Numbered from the stretch's first letter, positions 24,515 to 39,000 are shown. The stretch: DNA of 64,000 bases from Parus major (GCF_001522545.3 NC_031769.1:17396577-17460576), one strand, 5' to 3'. Notes: a model not told the origin generated them from the sequence alone. A program made the numbers and translations.

Positions 24515-25079
24515 GTTCCCTTTTACAATTAGGTAGTGAAACACTGCCTCTGGGAATTCTTAAATAAATATTTTATTTTTTCATTCAGAATTGGTTTGCT
24601 AATCTTTAAATCAGCATTTCAGATATATAGCGAAGGTATAACTTAATTTGAAATATAAAAATGTAATGCAAAATCCCTTGTTTGAGTTTTCTTAACACCT
24701 GCAGTAGTTCTAGAAGTATAACAGCTACCTGGGTACAGCCACTAATAAATATGAGAAGCCCTTTTCAGTTATGAATCTTTTCCCCCATGCAAATGCAGAC
24801 ATAAATAGCTAGTTATAATGGCAAAGAATTCTCCTGCTTATTCAGTCTCTAGTCATCAAATAGGAGACATGGTTCGGTCTCAGCTGCCTGTACATCTCCT
24901 TTGTATTCCTTCTGCAGCATCAACATGTTCTTCTATCCAAGTTTACTGTACTTGTCTGGAGTTCACTGAAATGTGACAAATCTGTAACACATTTTCAAAA
25001 CTTCACATATGCTTTAGACTGGTAAAAGCAGTCTCAGGCTCTAAAGAAGTTCCAGAGTGCCTCAGAAGAAATCAGCACC

Positions 25080-25310
25080 TGCCTCTCCACTTTCCCTCCC
25101 TGGGAAGCCGTAGATGAGGTGACTCCTCATACTCCTTTTCTCCAAACTAGACAAGCCAAAATCTTCACTGCTCTTCATAGGGCATTCCTCCCAGCCCTTT
25201 CACCAGATTTGTTGCCCTCCTCTGGACATGTTCAAAGACCTTCCCATCCTTCTGAAATTGTGGGGCCTAGAAATGCACACATGGCTCAAGATGAGGCCAA
25301 GGTTAATGAG
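25080..25310 (-). mobile_element. CR1 LINE fragment (near 3' end, tail missing)
   Basis: The plus strand shows the reverse complement of the CR1 terminal coding region: CTCCTCATACTCCTTTTCTC, a segment ending TTTGTTGCCCTCCTCTGGAC near 25209-25228, then GGGGCCTAGAAATGCACACA and AAGATGAGGCCAAGG. The order matches CR1 copies in birds. Many substitutions and small deletions show it is old. It is separated by about 360 bases from the next CR1 pieces. Confidence 0.8.
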
Positions 25311-25671
25311 AAGCTAATAAGTTATGCCATAAATGCATGAACACATTTGTGTATGCAAGTGGGGTTTTGTGCACATACATGCAATATTTCCAAAGCTTGA
25401 TATATATTGGTGAGAAAAACTGACCAACAGTTAAAATCTGAACACAATAATATGAACAAAAAAGCTGAATTTTCTAAGAAAACAAGCGTTATGTGGCTAA
25501 AAAGGCATAGTCTCATAACTAAAGAAAATAACAGCTATTGCTAAAGACTTGCCCATAAAACGGACAAGGTAGCAATGAAAAAACTATAAATGGCACCATT
25601 AAGGACAAAATAATCAATGTGTTGGAAGCAAGGGAAATGAATGCAATTGTATGACTTTACTCTTAAGTAAA
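25311..25671. other. Spacer between CR1 fragments
   Basis: AT-rich sequence without recognisable repeat or coding signal. It may be original DNA or a diverged internal part of the neighbouring repeats. Confidence 0.4.
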
Positions 25672-25702
25672 AATCATAGAATCATTAAAAGTGAAAATCC
25701 TT
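25672..25702 (-). mobile_element. CR1 tail remnant
   Basis: AATCATAGAATCATTAAAAG matches the reversed CR1 3' tail seen throughout bird genomes, cut off after about 30 bases by the start of a second CR1 in the other orientation. Too short for subfamily assignment. Confidence 0.6.
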
Positions 25703-25724
25703 GGGCAAGCACAGCACAGCTAGC

Positions 25725-26125
25725 TGGCCAGGGAGAAGATTGTCCTGCTCTATTTTGTGCTGCTGCAGCCTCACCTTGAGTCCTGTGTGCAGTTTTGGGT
25801 GTCACAATATAAGAAAGACATAAAGCTATTGGAGAGTGTCCAAAGGAGGGCTATGAGTGGCGCAGAGCCTGGAGGAGAGCCGTGTGAGGAGCAACTGAGA
25901 TCACTTGGTCTGCTCAGCCTGGAGGAGAGGAGACTGGGGGGAAATCTGCAGCTTCCTTGTGAGGGAAAGCAGAGTGGCAGGCACAGATCTCTTCTCTCTG
26001 GTGACCACTGACAGGGAATGGCCTGAAGCTATGTCAGGGAAGGTTTTGGTTAGATATTAGAGAAAGGTTCTTCATTCAGAGGTTGGTTGGGTACTGGAAC
26101 AGGTTCCAGGTAAGTGTAAAGTGGT
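25725..26125 (+). mobile_element. CR1 LINE 3' fragment, sense orientation
   Basis: The order CACCTTGAGTCCTGTGTGCA, AGTTTTGGGT, GAGAGTGTCCAAAGGAGGGC, CTCAGCCTGGAGGAGAGGAG, and finally a diverged AAGGTTCTTCATTCAGAGG with TGGAACAGGTTCC is the terminal CR1 coding region and start of its 3' UTR. The 84-codon open frame at 25757-26011 is a remnant of the element, not a gene. The final tail is missing, so it is truncated at both ends. Confidence 0.88.
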
Positions 26126-29100
26126 ACTAGATCTGTGGAGTCTTAGTACTAGTTCTAGCCTGCATAGATGGGGAAGTGAACAAGAAAAACTCAAAACATT
26201 TTTAAAAGCTGGAGAAAGTGCTCTAAATTGAAAAACTCAGCTTAAATCTGTTTATTGTATAGATTGAGATTAATTAATTACAGAATCTGAATACCTTGCC
26301 AAGGAGAAGATTTGGAGATACTTGCACAGTGTTTGGAATCTCTCTTTTAAGAGAATGCTTAATCTCTCTCCAGGTCACAAGAAGCATTCTAGAAACAGTT
26401 TACAAAACTTTACTAATTAGTTTTCATCTCAGACAAGTTTCCAAATGGACAGAAACAGCTGGTTGCAATAAACATTTAATTGTCAAATTGGCCAGCCAAC
26501 ACTTTATCCTTAGGCTGCACTACAAGGATTACTTCAGGATCCATGCAATCTCTATCTAGTCCATGCAGCAAGTTTGTGTTCACCAGCTTCTCTGAGAAGT
26601 CTGCATTCTCATACAAAACAGGAACAAGAAAAGTTCACTGTTCTCTTCTGTCAAAGAATTTGCAATGAAAAGGCTATTTTCCCTCCAAAGATATGCTGTC
26701 TTTAATCTTTCTAGCTCTGACATGACATTAGAAAGTAAATGGAGCTATCTGGGCCAGTAGCCACTTGTTAATCCCTCTCTGGGCAGGGTCTATGTTTTGT
26801 TTCATTTAAAAGGCCTCCATAAATGACAAAATAGAATACAGCAGCAACAAGTTGACACTACTATGAGATGGTTGCTGGTTAAAGCATGTTATAAAAGGAA
26901 TGATGACATCTTGATCTCCTTCAAGATCTTGGATGCCATAATTAAATGTATCAATTAACTGAAGATATGGGTTTAATAGCTGGGTGGATGACCATAAGGT
27001 AAAGGCTTGTATTCAACCAGTGCCCATACTGCAGGTTCCCTGTTAAACATTTCTTTGAAATGTACAGTTATACACTGTGAAAGATTTAATATTATAAACA
27101 TGGGAATGTAAAATGTCACAGATAATAAAAATAAATATAAATTAATATTGAAATTATCATTTCCCTTGCAACTCAGAACTGGGTGTGTTTGTAAATGAGT
27201 GTTTTTAATGACAGCCTGGGCAATTGCACCCTCTGCTGTGCACACAGCATGGCCTGCAAATAGCTAAAGTCGAGTTTGAAACAGAGGTACATGATCGTTT
27301 GGGTGACAGATTCTCAAGAATGAATTTGTTTTCAAGGAAAATTACCAATGCATCTACAGCAGTAACAATTTTAGTTTATCATTTCAACTGGAATATTCTC
27401 AAATACATTATTCTTTCATGTCATAGGATAACACTAGTAATTCACATCATATTTCATTGCAATAAGAATGCAAAAGTCATAGCAGTTTTTCAAAAGGCCG
27501 AATTATTATTTTGAGTGTACATTAAATACTGAAGTGCACCAAAACGGAGGTGTGTATTTCTCAATCGCATAGTGAATGGCTGTGTTCTCTCATCTTGACC
27601 TGTTTAGCTAGAGTACTGTGAGTACAGGTGAATGAATCTAGTTGAAGCTCACTGTGCTCCAGAACTGTGTGCATATCTGCCTTGTGGTACCAGAAAAGCT
27701 ATTGTAAGTGTACAGTACAAAACCTTAGCAAATAATAGAGTAGAATTATTAAGGCTGAGATATGCTACTTTCCTTTTTTTTTTTTTTTTTTTTTTAATTA
27801 ACTAAAAGTTCTAAAAGTGTTGGAATGAAGGCCAGAAAAGGTGAGAAATCCTGAAGTCTCCAGTCTAAGCTATGTTGTGTAAGCCCTCCAACCTCTAGCC
27901 CTTTTTTCTTACAACTTAAAAATTCCCCAGTTTAAGCAAGCCAAACGCTACCGCTGTGGGCAGATGGTAGGGAGAACATTGCTACAAAACCTGCCACTCA
28001 AAGTGTAACAGATGACTGTAGCTACAGAAAATTGTCCCTTTGTTCATTTTGCTAATGAGTGTCCTCATTGCAGCAGGAGACGGAATAGTTAATGAGCTGC
28101 AGTTCCCGGCCGCGGCAGCCGGTGGCGCTCGAGCTAAGGCAGTCCGGGAACAGCGGGGAAAAAAAGCCGGGAAAGCCTTTTGTGCTTTTCCCTAAAACAG
28201 GACAAGATCGTGATTGCACTGAGATGCCCTTTCAGGCTTACTCATAGGATTAATTTAAGTCTCTTTTTGTTTATTTTATGTAAAGGATCTTCTTCGAGGA
28301 TTTGCTGTTGATGCTCAAACACAGCCAGGGTCGAACAAATCCTTAAGCCTTTTAAGAGCTCTAACAGTTATTTAAAAGGTCTTTTGAAATTCTCAGGTTG
28401 TTTTGCGGTGGTTTAGAGCTGGCCATTGCCACAGTAGAGTGTCAGCTAATTACCTAAATGTCGCATGTGCTGTTTTCTTAACACTACTGCTTTCCCTGCA
28501 GGGTGTTCAGCTGTCTACAGGGTCTTGTAAAAGTTTTCAGTAAAAGCATGTACTCTCACAGTTATCTCAGAGGAATAATTTTAAACCTGATACTGCAGAA
28601 ATACTGTTTAAAATGAAATATGGATGAAGTATTTCACTACTTATTAAGAATTTATTAAAAATATTACATTATTAAAAGTAACATTCTTCTTCCTCACACT
28701 TGGTCTTTATGTAAGCTGCTACTGTTTCTTCAGTACAAGGAGGGAAACCACCGACTAATATGAATTAATTTGCAAAGCACTTGACATTTTATTTACACAA
28801 TCTCTTATAAAATCAATCAAAACTTTGCAGACAAAACTTCATGTACACTGATAATTTCTTCGGGTAAATTGGAGACAAAAAAAAGTCTTTTTCAAAGAAA
28901 AAACAAATAGTTATGAACTGTATTTTATCCATCATTAAACTGTAGTTTAAGTTTACATGCCGTTTCAAAAACTTGAATTTTAATTTTTAAAGGTCTTTAA
29001 GATTTTTTGTTTGGAGTAATTTTTTTTTAAGTTCATATTTTTACCAATGCAAATAATAACCTGAATTTTCCTTAGCAAGCAAAGCAACTGTTGTGTGTCT

Positions 29101-32100
29101 CCTCTTTTGTGTCAATATTTTAAATGGTTTCAGGAGTTAGTTAATATTCTGGTATTACTATAAAGATCTGTGCCAGCTCTGAAAGCTTTTCTATAATTTT
29201 AAAAGAAATATGTGGCAGTAAAATCTAGACAGCCATAAGACAATATATTCAAATGTTTTCAATAGCTTTGAAACCAACAAGAAAAAAAGAGTAGCTGTCC
29301 CAATAAGCTTCAGTTGCATAAGAAGTCTTTTCCATAATGGACGTGGCAAGATTTAAACAAAGGACACGCATAATAAAAATGTAAATGAGTTTGCTTTACT
29401 AAAACTATAACTTTAAAGTCTTTTGTTGCATGTTATCCTGGAACCTTCTTACAAGGTAATCACTGTTTGCATAGAGATTTAAACCGTAGTCTTCAATAGC
29501 ATTAAACCCCTGCACGGTCTATGTGTGACAGGCATGCAAAGCCATGTTAATGTTCAGAATATGAATTGCCTCTGGGTGGCTCCGACACCAAGTAGAAAAC
29601 CAACTGTGTTGATATCAGAAGGCCTGATGGACTCCATGCGGCTCCCAGCCTGAAAACTTCACCGCTTTGACATGTGATGTGCTCCTCATGACACTGGCAG
29701 CACTGTCACTGAGAAATGACACAAAGGCAACAAGCCCCCCTCCTTAGCCATGCACTTTGCAACCCCCTGGTGTTGCCTGTCCACAGTCCCTCCTGCCTGC
29801 CTAGTTACGGACAGCGCTTCATAAACACGGGGGGAAGTGTGGGTGGATAGGCCCCAGCTGCCTTCCTGGACACAGCCTCCATAATAAATTGACCTGAATG
29901 ATGAGGGCACACAAACAGTATGATATGCATTATTCCTGTCAATAAAATGTCCCCATGTGTTATGGGCTTTGTATATAATGTACTGCAGCCTTTCTTCTAG
30001 CGGGGACCTATTTAGAGTCTTGACTTTTTTCTATTCATATTATGACTCTGTAATAGAATTCAGAAATTATATGATACTGTGTTGTATAATATTACACCAG
30101 TGCAGCATATTTAAATCTCTGATTCCTTCCTTAAAAATTCAAGGCATCACAATCTTTCAGGTTGTCTTTGAAGATGATGCCCATGAAAAAAAAAAATGCT
30201 TGAAAAAGAGAATGAGTCTTTTAAATTGCACAGTGAGACTTCTCATCTTGAAAATGCTCTGAAACATGCTGAAGAAGAAAAGTAGTTATTAGGAAAAATT
30301 TTAAACTGATATCAGATCAAGATGTTCAAGAAGTTCAAAAGTGTGTAAAGAATGTCACTAAAGTTGGAATTTTTTGCACTTCAGAACTTGTTTCTGGGCT
30401 GTTGTCTTTTTCTGGTATCAAATGCTAGTTTTGTATGTATTTGTAGTGAAATTCATACATACTTATTCTAATTCTAATGCATATATTTACATATTTTTAG
30501 ATTATGACAAAGGAATATTTGCTGTGGCTTTTGAGACTTCTAATATTGCCTAGAAATGTGACTAGACTGCTTATTTTGTTATAGATACATACTGTAAAAT
30601 TACTGATAGAGAAAAGTGCCATATGTAGATAATTATGTTTTGAAATTATGGTCTACTATTTTATCTTTAAAATATTAAAACCTACTCTCTCCCTAGAGTA
30701 GTTTTTGAGTTTTTGCAAAATATACATTTCTTCCTATAATTAGTTTTGTGTTTCTGGGAAAGTTTATAACAGAATCAGCTTCTCTCAAATAAGCTAACAC
30801 TACTTTTGATACCTGTGCTTTATCATCATTTATAAAAGATGTTTTTTCCAGATACAGTGCACAGTCCTTACCTGCAGGATGCTTCTCATATATTTCCAGA
30901 CTGAAACGTTTAAGGAGGACTAGAAACTATGGCAACAGAGTCGAATTTAGCAGTTTGGCTTTGTTATGTCTATATAGGTTAGACTTAGTATCACCTTCAA
31001 TAGTGGCAAGATTTATTTGATACAGACAATATTCCTCATTCCTGTTTATCATCTGATCCTATGGAGCCTCTTATCTTTTGGTAGTTTTTGTATGACACTT
31101 AAAGAACCACCTGCTAAAACACTCAGTATTTGTGATGAGGAGCAGCTAGGATGTCCAGAACCAGTATTAATGTAAAGCTGTGGCACTCAGTCACACTTGA
31201 ACTTACTTCATATCTCTGTGCCCAGCCAGCAGAGCAGCAGGGAGGAGGCTGTGAATGTCAAGGGCAGCGGTGAAGGTCACAGCTCTGCCAGGACTCTCAT
31301 CCCGGTGCATTCCACTGGCTTCAGACACTGACCTGAAGCAAACATTTTTGAATACATTCATGTAGGCATGTGGTTTCAGGGGTTTTCTCTTTCCCCTCTT
31401 GTTTTCAGATAAGCAAGTTCAAACAATGCAATGAAAAAGAGATGAGCAAGAGCTTCAAAGGGTTCAAAGTAACTTTAACTTCTGTAAGTTACACTCTTGG
31501 CAAAACAGTAACAATCTTGGCATGTAGGTAGTGTATAGTGTATAGTCCAAATAATGATAGAAAGCTGACTTTAACTTGACTTACATTACATTTTGGGTTG
31601 CAGTAGTATAACTCATTGTAGGGTAATAATGAATTGGTATTCCTTGAATGAAAATTACTTTTAAAAACTGAATATTTTAAACCTCAATAAGCTACAGTAA
31701 AAGGATTGAACACTTTAATTTAAAAAATAACACATTTGGTACGTTTTGGAAGGCAAGGAAAGAAGATTTGTATAGGTGAATAGCTAGAAACTTCAAAAAA
31801 GAAAATTAACAGTTTTTGTAACGTGTAACTTGTTAAATATTCCACTATTCCTGAAAAGAGCTGTTAGTATATGTGAATTATTATTTATATGCTATCTGAG
31901 CAAGATGTAAAAGCCAACTTTTAAAGAAAACTTTCAGTGCCACTATTTATTAACAATTTATGTCAGTAGAAGGTTGACAGCACTCCATGTTTTCCTGCTA
32001 TAACATCTAGATATCTACCCAGTGGACCTCCTTTCTTGTGATAGTTCTCAAAGGACTTTTTCCTACAGTGTATAGTTCTCATCCTGAAAATTAGGAAATA

Positions 32101-33000
32101 AACACAGAACTTTGTTATTTTTTTTTATAGAACTTGTTTTCTATAACAAACCTTCCTTCTGTGACACATTTCCAAAATGTTTGGTAGATTACTTAATTCT
32201 CTGTGTTGAAACATAAGGGAAATACCACATAGTGGTACTTCTGAATTTTAATTCCACTATTACTAAATTATCATGCAAATTCATATTTTTAAAGTATACA
32301 TATATTTTTGCGGTGACTGAGGCACTGGATTTCTAAAAGCATCCTTTTTGTTGCCTTTTATTTACCTTGGATGAATATCCCTGTGACCACATTTCCCACT
32401 CCTATTATAGTGATACCTATTTACCATTACAGGAGCATTGAAAGGGTAAATTCATTAGGATTTTGAACATGAAATATAAAATCAAAATTGGAGTATTAAT
32501 TGGTCAACCTAATGCACTAGTCTGTTGAAGGAAGAATGTGTCTTTTGTTAGCTTTTATCTTCTTCTATGGCAGTGCTCAGGAATCCTGCTTTGGTTTGAA
32601 GACTTGTTCTCAAAAGAAAAGGCCCCTCATCTGTTCCTCTACCAAATGTTCCTTCTTAGTTAATTTGCAAAGTTCAAAGAGTATTTTTGAAATACATTTT
32701 TTCACCCTTTCAGTCACAGGAAATTTTTCCTGAAACTTCCTGTCTGTTTTCTTTCCCTTCCCTTCATCTCCATACAATGGAGGGTGATGTCTAATATTTA
32801 GTATCTTCCCATAGACGCCACCTCAGTCTGTGGTTCTGAGCAGCAGCACAGGTGCTCTTTTCTGTGTGCCACTCATATGATCTGCAAGCACATATCTGTG
32901 TCAATTTAGACCACACACCCTCCCAGTTGCCTCCAGCACAGCTGCCTGCACAGGAGGCCCTTCAGAGTCACAGCACAGTCTGTCAACTGCCAGGGTAGAT
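26126..33000. other. Intergenic DNA, including a candidate conserved non-coding zone
   Basis: No supportable gene; open frames are about 100 codons or fewer. A run of T lies near 27774-27797. A compact GC-rich nucleus at 28080-28165 sits among AT-rich sequence with many TAAT/ATTA words (28.2-29.6 kb), and a GC-richer stretch follows at about 29.57-29.88 kb. These may be regulatory DNA, but sequence alone cannot prove it. Confidence 0.4.
28080..28165. promoter_or_regulatory. Isolated GC-rich nucleus, possible regulatory element
   Basis: About 85 bases are rich in G and C with several CpGs, in strongly AT-rich surroundings. It contains an exact 8-base inverted repeat (GTTCCCGG at 28102-28109 and CCGGGAAC at 28144-28151) and a CTCGAG site. 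Persistence of CpGs in otherwise AT-rich DNA can mean an unmethylated regulatory element. No gene or repeat explains it. Confidence 0.3.
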
Positions 33001-36000
33001 GACGTGCTGTGAGAAAACTTTGGGACAGTCCTCAATATAATTCTGAAAATGAATCTAATTATATTTCAATTCTCAAATGAAAAACTACGATTATTGGAGA
33101 TTAACTACTTGAATGATGTCCTCCAGATAGCCAGAATGTACATAAATTCTTTGGTGAAAAAGTTTTGATCTTAAAAAAGAGGAGAAGGGCATGAAAGCAC
33201 ACACATGGAGGCTGCAGTACCCAGCAGTTGCACACTTTATTTCAGAAGGGAATTCACAAAGTTGACACAGGTACCAGTATCTAGTATATACAGTATAAGG
33301 AAAAGATAAACTTAAAAATAAGATTCAAAGCAGACACAGCCAGTCATAAGTGGCAATGAAACCTATTGGAAGCACTTGGACTAACTATAAATTACTGATT
33401 GATTTCTTGTAGGCGGGACTTGGAGTCCTGATCTTCCTCCTGTGCCCAGGCAGCCAGGCTGTGCATTGTCTGAGAGCATTGCCTCTCTCATTTCTCTCAT
33501 CATAAGAGCATCATAAGAGATGGAAAGGACTGAGTTTCTCACAAGGACTGGAGCATTTGCCCAGGGCTCTGATCATTGCACTCGAGGGCCTTTGAACCCA
33601 TAGCTTCATACACCAATGAATTGACTCTAGTTTACACCATATTCCTCTTTAAAGCTGGATACTGGGAGAGCAAGCACAGAAGAGCCATAATCTGTAGAAT
33701 TCATGTTAGGATACTCTGCATAAAGGAGGAGACTTTTCTATAGATATGGGGTTTTTTTCTTTGTATTATTGCTGAGTATTTTTGCTTGGTTTGGATTGCA
33801 GAGTGGGGGAAGGGGGCATATTTTGTATATTGTTTTCTTGTAATTCATAGTCTAACGTAAAATGCATAAATAATCTATCAAGCCAAAACACAGGGTTGTC
33901 CCTTTCTCATGCAGTCAACGCTTTGGTATGTCGTCAAGCTCATGCATGAGTATTCTGTATCTAGTCTCATGAATTTCATATTCTTTGTGTCCAATGGCAC
34001 AGCTTGAACAGAACTGGTGGCTTATTCTCATCATAGAGGGGTAGTTAGGCTACTTTTCCATGACTTGGGATATTGTAATCAAGCCCCATAAAACTCACAG
34101 CGGCATACAATGTCGGCTGCCCTGATTTGTGGCTGAGCATTCTAGCTTCTAGGTTATTATGCTGAAGGGGAGCATTTCTCCATTTTTATGAAAGAAAATG
34201 AATGTCAGTGTTGTACTCAACATTGTCTGGTTTTAAATATGTTCAAAATGCAAATTCAGTAAGTAACAAACTCTGCTCCTGGTGACACAGGGAAATATAG
34301 ATGTTTAACTTGTGAGTCCCAGTGACAGTGGCTTTGATGGACAGCTCCAGCCCAGCAGAACCGAGGAAGCTTTGCCATGCAGTGTAACTGTTTAAAGGAG
34401 TTTGATTCGGAACTTCTAAAGAATTCATAAAGAATTTTGTGTAAATTGCTCTTTAGGCACAATCCTTTGTCCTGGGTGACAAGAGATGTGTAATTTGCTT
34501 GACAATGTTTGTCTCACAGGGCCGTGTTAGAACTTGCTGCAGATGATACAGACATCTGCTGATCTTTCTGCCATGTACAACACAACACTGAAATTGCTCC
34601 TGCAGCTCCAGACTGCCACTGCTGGCTGGCTGGAACAGGTTTCCACAAATACCCACTTTTCTGAGTGTTTAGGTCACTGAAGTCTTTGTTTCTTATTATT
34701 TCATCATTTTCCTGCCTCCTGTGACATCACACTCTACTCTGCTTTATATATGTGACTCTTTTGGCATTATTGAACTCCACATTAAAGTATGTAGCTCTAA
34801 GTGAAGACATCTATCTGTTACCAGTTATCACATCAATGTTTGTGTGTGTGTCAAGGTTTAAACACAGCCAGATGCAAAGTACCTGTAGTCTCTTTATCAG
34901 GGAGACTGGCCTTTGAAAGGGTTTTTAGAAATCTATGCCTGTTTTATATGTCTATGAAATCCAACACTATTTCTCACGGAAATATATTTTGGTTGATTGA
35001 AATTAATGTCAGAACTCAAAAATTAAATACCATCAACTAGAAAGATACTGGTATATACACCTTTGTTTGTAACCATCATTTATTATTGCAAGTCTAAAAA
35101 AATATGCAAAAGTCTTTTGATGTCACATAGATTCAATAAATTTATTTTAAAATTAGAAAAGCTATTTTACATGTGAAAAAAATACAGCAAAAATACTTTA
35201 GAGTTTTATTTTTTTCTTGCCATATTTTGAAAGGAACAGAGGTAAACATTGTTACTAGAATTTTTTTTAAAACAACTACTATTGTGGCTTAGAAGGACTT
35301 GGAAAATATTTAATAAATGCAACATTATTTGAAAGGATTTGCTGCTGCTGTTTGCAAATGTCATAGGCAATGATACAGAGTTTTGTCTTAAAATATTTTT
35401 GTATTCTGCATTAGTCTCATAAGAACACTGCCTTTTATTTTCTTTTTACATGATCCAGGAACTTTCCAGACGGCTGGTCCTTTATTTTGCCATTTGACTT
35501 TTTTTTTTTTCCCCCAGCCTGATTTCGTACTGGCTTTCACACTGATCACTGCTAGTACGTCTTTGTTACAGTAAACTGACTGGGTTTATTATAATAAAAA
35601 ATAAAACACAGCTTGACTTGCAATCTAAATGTGCTGGAAAAGAATATGATACTGTTTAGAAGAGAAAAGGTTGTGAATAGAAAAACAGTACCACTTCAGT
35701 TATTTAAACATTTGCTTTTCTGCAGCTTGTCAAACTTTGTGCCAAGTCATAGCTGCTTTACTTTGTTTTGTTAATCTCAGCACCATGTGTCTTGGGCTTT
35801 TTTTTAATAGAGAACCAATCCTGCAGTACTCTGTTTTCAGTTTCAGTGAGCCTGGCTAAGTACTGTAGGACTGCATTTTTTGTTAAATTAGGGGGGAAAA
35901 AAACAAAGTATAATGTTGTAGAGTAGATCTTTCAAAAGAGTTTGTGAAGGTTAAAAAATCCTACAAAGTTGCATATAAAATAATTTCTAGTAAGCACCTT

Positions 36001-39000
36001 CATAATGAAAGTAGTTTGTAATTCTCATCACACTTTAAGAAAATTTCTTTGACTTGAAGGTGTAAGCAGGACTTCATTAAATAAGAAATAACAAATAAAA
36101 TATTTTAAAACTTGTTTGTCTAAAGTCAGGCCAGAGTATAGATTTTGCTCTTTCAGGGAAAATCTTTTGGGATAAGAATCTGCCAGCCTAAAATCCTAGT
36201 TAGTTCTAAAAATTACAGTCTGACTGGTATATTTACCAAGAAGCATTTGGAGCTATAAGATGCTGTAACTGAGGGCTGATTTGCCTTCATCATCTGTTAC
36301 TGAAGTGATATGTAACATGAAAACAGCTCAGACACATTTCTGGATCATCTCTGAGGCCCTAGAAAAGTAACTTTAAGTCACAAATTGAGTTGTGATAATT
36401 TTAGAAATCCCAATGGGACCTTTAACATCAAAGCTTTACCAGACAGGTTTGATATAATCTAGATATTAAGAAGCTTTTATTAATTGAGGAGAAAAATAAA
36501 TTCTCAGAACAAAAATGGTTTTTAAACTACATATTTATTATTAGATACCTCTACTTCCAGTTTCTTATTAATACAGAGTTAGTTCAAGATTTTATCTAGA
36601 AATGCTTCTTCTGAGGGACTGTTCTTGGGTGAACTGGGCAAACTTTTCTCTGAGCAGGTGTAGTTGAGTGAGCTTTGGTCTCACTCTTTTCTCTCCTCCT
36701 AATTCTAAAATCAAGCACACAGTTAACAAATATTTAGGACATATTTTGGAGTCTGCTTCTGAGGTCCCCAAAACACAGAGAATGTTCACAACTGATAGTG
36801 AAAAGTGGTGAAAATACCTTGACTGATTGCAACCTCTATCTTATTTAGCATTAAATTTTTGGGACCTTATCTTGTCAGTATCAAGCACAAAAGAAATACA
36901 GCAGTAATGCAGCTAAATCAAGTAAGTCTGAGCAATAATGTGCAGAGTGGATGGGAAATACTGAACAGGGAATGCTGCTCTTCTGGAAAACAACAAGGAA
37001 GGAGAAGACTCAGAGAGAACTTAAAAACTTCTCTGGGGCTTCTTGTTGGTACTCTGAGTGCATACAAACATGTGAATGAAAGATGGACAAGCAAGAGAAT
37101 AAAAAGACTCTCAATGGACACAGTGCACATGAAGGATGAATTTGGAACATAAAAATGAATATCTCAGTAGGGTTGAATCGGAAAATATAAATCCTAGAAT
37201 GTGTGCTCTCAAAAGATCTCTAAGTTTTAATAAGTTCTTAAAGCACTTTCATCAAGATTATTACATAAATGTATGTTTCCTGTATTATGATACAATTCTG
37301 CATATTTTTTATTTTATTTTAATGAATGAAAATGTTAGTGATAGAAAATGACATTTCCTAATGACTTGAATTCTGGAAAATGTAACAGTGTTAGATTAAC
37401 ATTTAAAAATTAGTAATTACAAAACAGAATCAGGAACAAAGTACTGAATATTCAACCAATAGTAAAATCCTTGAAAAATCCTATGGGGAAAAAATATCAA
37501 TTGATTAAATGTTCCCCTTTTGTTGTCTTTAATAATTCTATCAATATTCTGTTTCGTTTAATTGACTATAGACAATATTGTTGGTTTCCCATCATTTGTG
37601 TAGTACAAATCCATGAGCAATGCTGAGCACTACACAGAAATAGCTGGCTTTGTTACAACTCAGTACAAGCCAGGAGCTGTCACTTTCTAATGTTGTTGAC
37701 AGTCCCAGCTCATATTCAACAGCATTTTGAAAGAAAAAGAGGGCATATTTTCCCTCTAGTTATTATGATGTCCCCAGATGGTGAACTGAAAACCTGTTTT
37801 CCACTGGCATAGATCAAAGTGCTAATACAATTAGCTTTATTTCTGAAAAAAAGTCCTATGCCTTTTGAATACACTTATTCACAGATGACTTCTTTGTTAC
37901 TCATTTTAATATAATTTTCAGATAAACCATAATGCTGGTTAATATTACCTTTTTGCAAAGGTTTCTGGCCATAGTTTTGTTCATATTTCTTGGTGGTTTC
38001 TTTTAGCAGCAGAGGGAGTAGAGAGAAGATGACAAAGGGAAAGTGCAAAGTGTCCTGAGTGTGGTACAGATAGAAGAATGTCATTAACTCATAAGGAAAA
38101 TATAGATTTTATTACTTAATACTGCAAAGTGCTGTCCCTGTGTTATACCTCTGTATAAATTGTCTTAGTCTAGTTTTTCCACTAGTTTCTCTTAAGCTCA
38201 TGTTTGCATTTTAGAAGTATGAGTATTGCATAAGTAATTAAATTCTTTCCTTACATAAAAAAAAAAACAAAACAAAAACAGTCTACTTTCTTTACAACTA
38301 TACTTTTTCAAACAGCCTTTTTTTCCATTAAATCTAAATGGAGTTGAGTAACATCACTATGAGACTAGGTCCTTACCTTGTGCCTCTTTGAACATGTACA
38401 CTGATCCTTGCCCTTCAGCCTAGAGAGAAGAGCATGACAGACCACAGCATGGTTGGTGGTCTGGTAGTGGTCATGATATTTAACAGCTTCAGTTTTGGGG
38501 TGAGTGTCACTCTGGGTTTGTTTGTCTGAAATCAGTTCAACTTACAAGGTAGGAGTCTGATGGAAGAAATCCCTTTATTACCACTGTACCTCACAGGTAG
38601 CTAAAAATACTGGAAAATATTAAACAGTCCTCAAATCCTAGTTTTTCCATAGGAAACAATGCTTTACCAAAAATACACAACTGCATGAATCACAGGGTCA
38701 GAAAACCAGGGTGGTTGCTGTTTGCTATCACACCAATGTATTTCATAACCAAAAGCAGCACCAATCCTTACTGCCACAGTACTGCAGAAGACCAGCAGCT
38801 TACTGAGCTATGGTAGTGCCTTCACACAGCAAGCTTTAAGAAAAAGTAGTCCAGGCATTAAGGAGACTTTTCTTGCTGAAGCTGAAGTTGAGAATCATAT
38901 TTTTCCTCATGTGAAAAATATTTCCTCTACTTTATTGAGATTAACTAAGTAGGATCAGATCCTGTAGGGAGCGTGGAGATAGAGGCAGGATTTAAAATGC

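Larger units (their letters stand above)
19511..25079. other. Intergenic DNA, no gene seen
   Basis: AT-rich sequence with short open frames only (longest 99 codons, no domains). It includes a 24-base perfect AT-rich palindrome at 23041-23064, an A-rich run at 23417-23442, and a 10-base inverted repeat at 24490-24514. None of these points to a gene. Confidence 0.45.
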
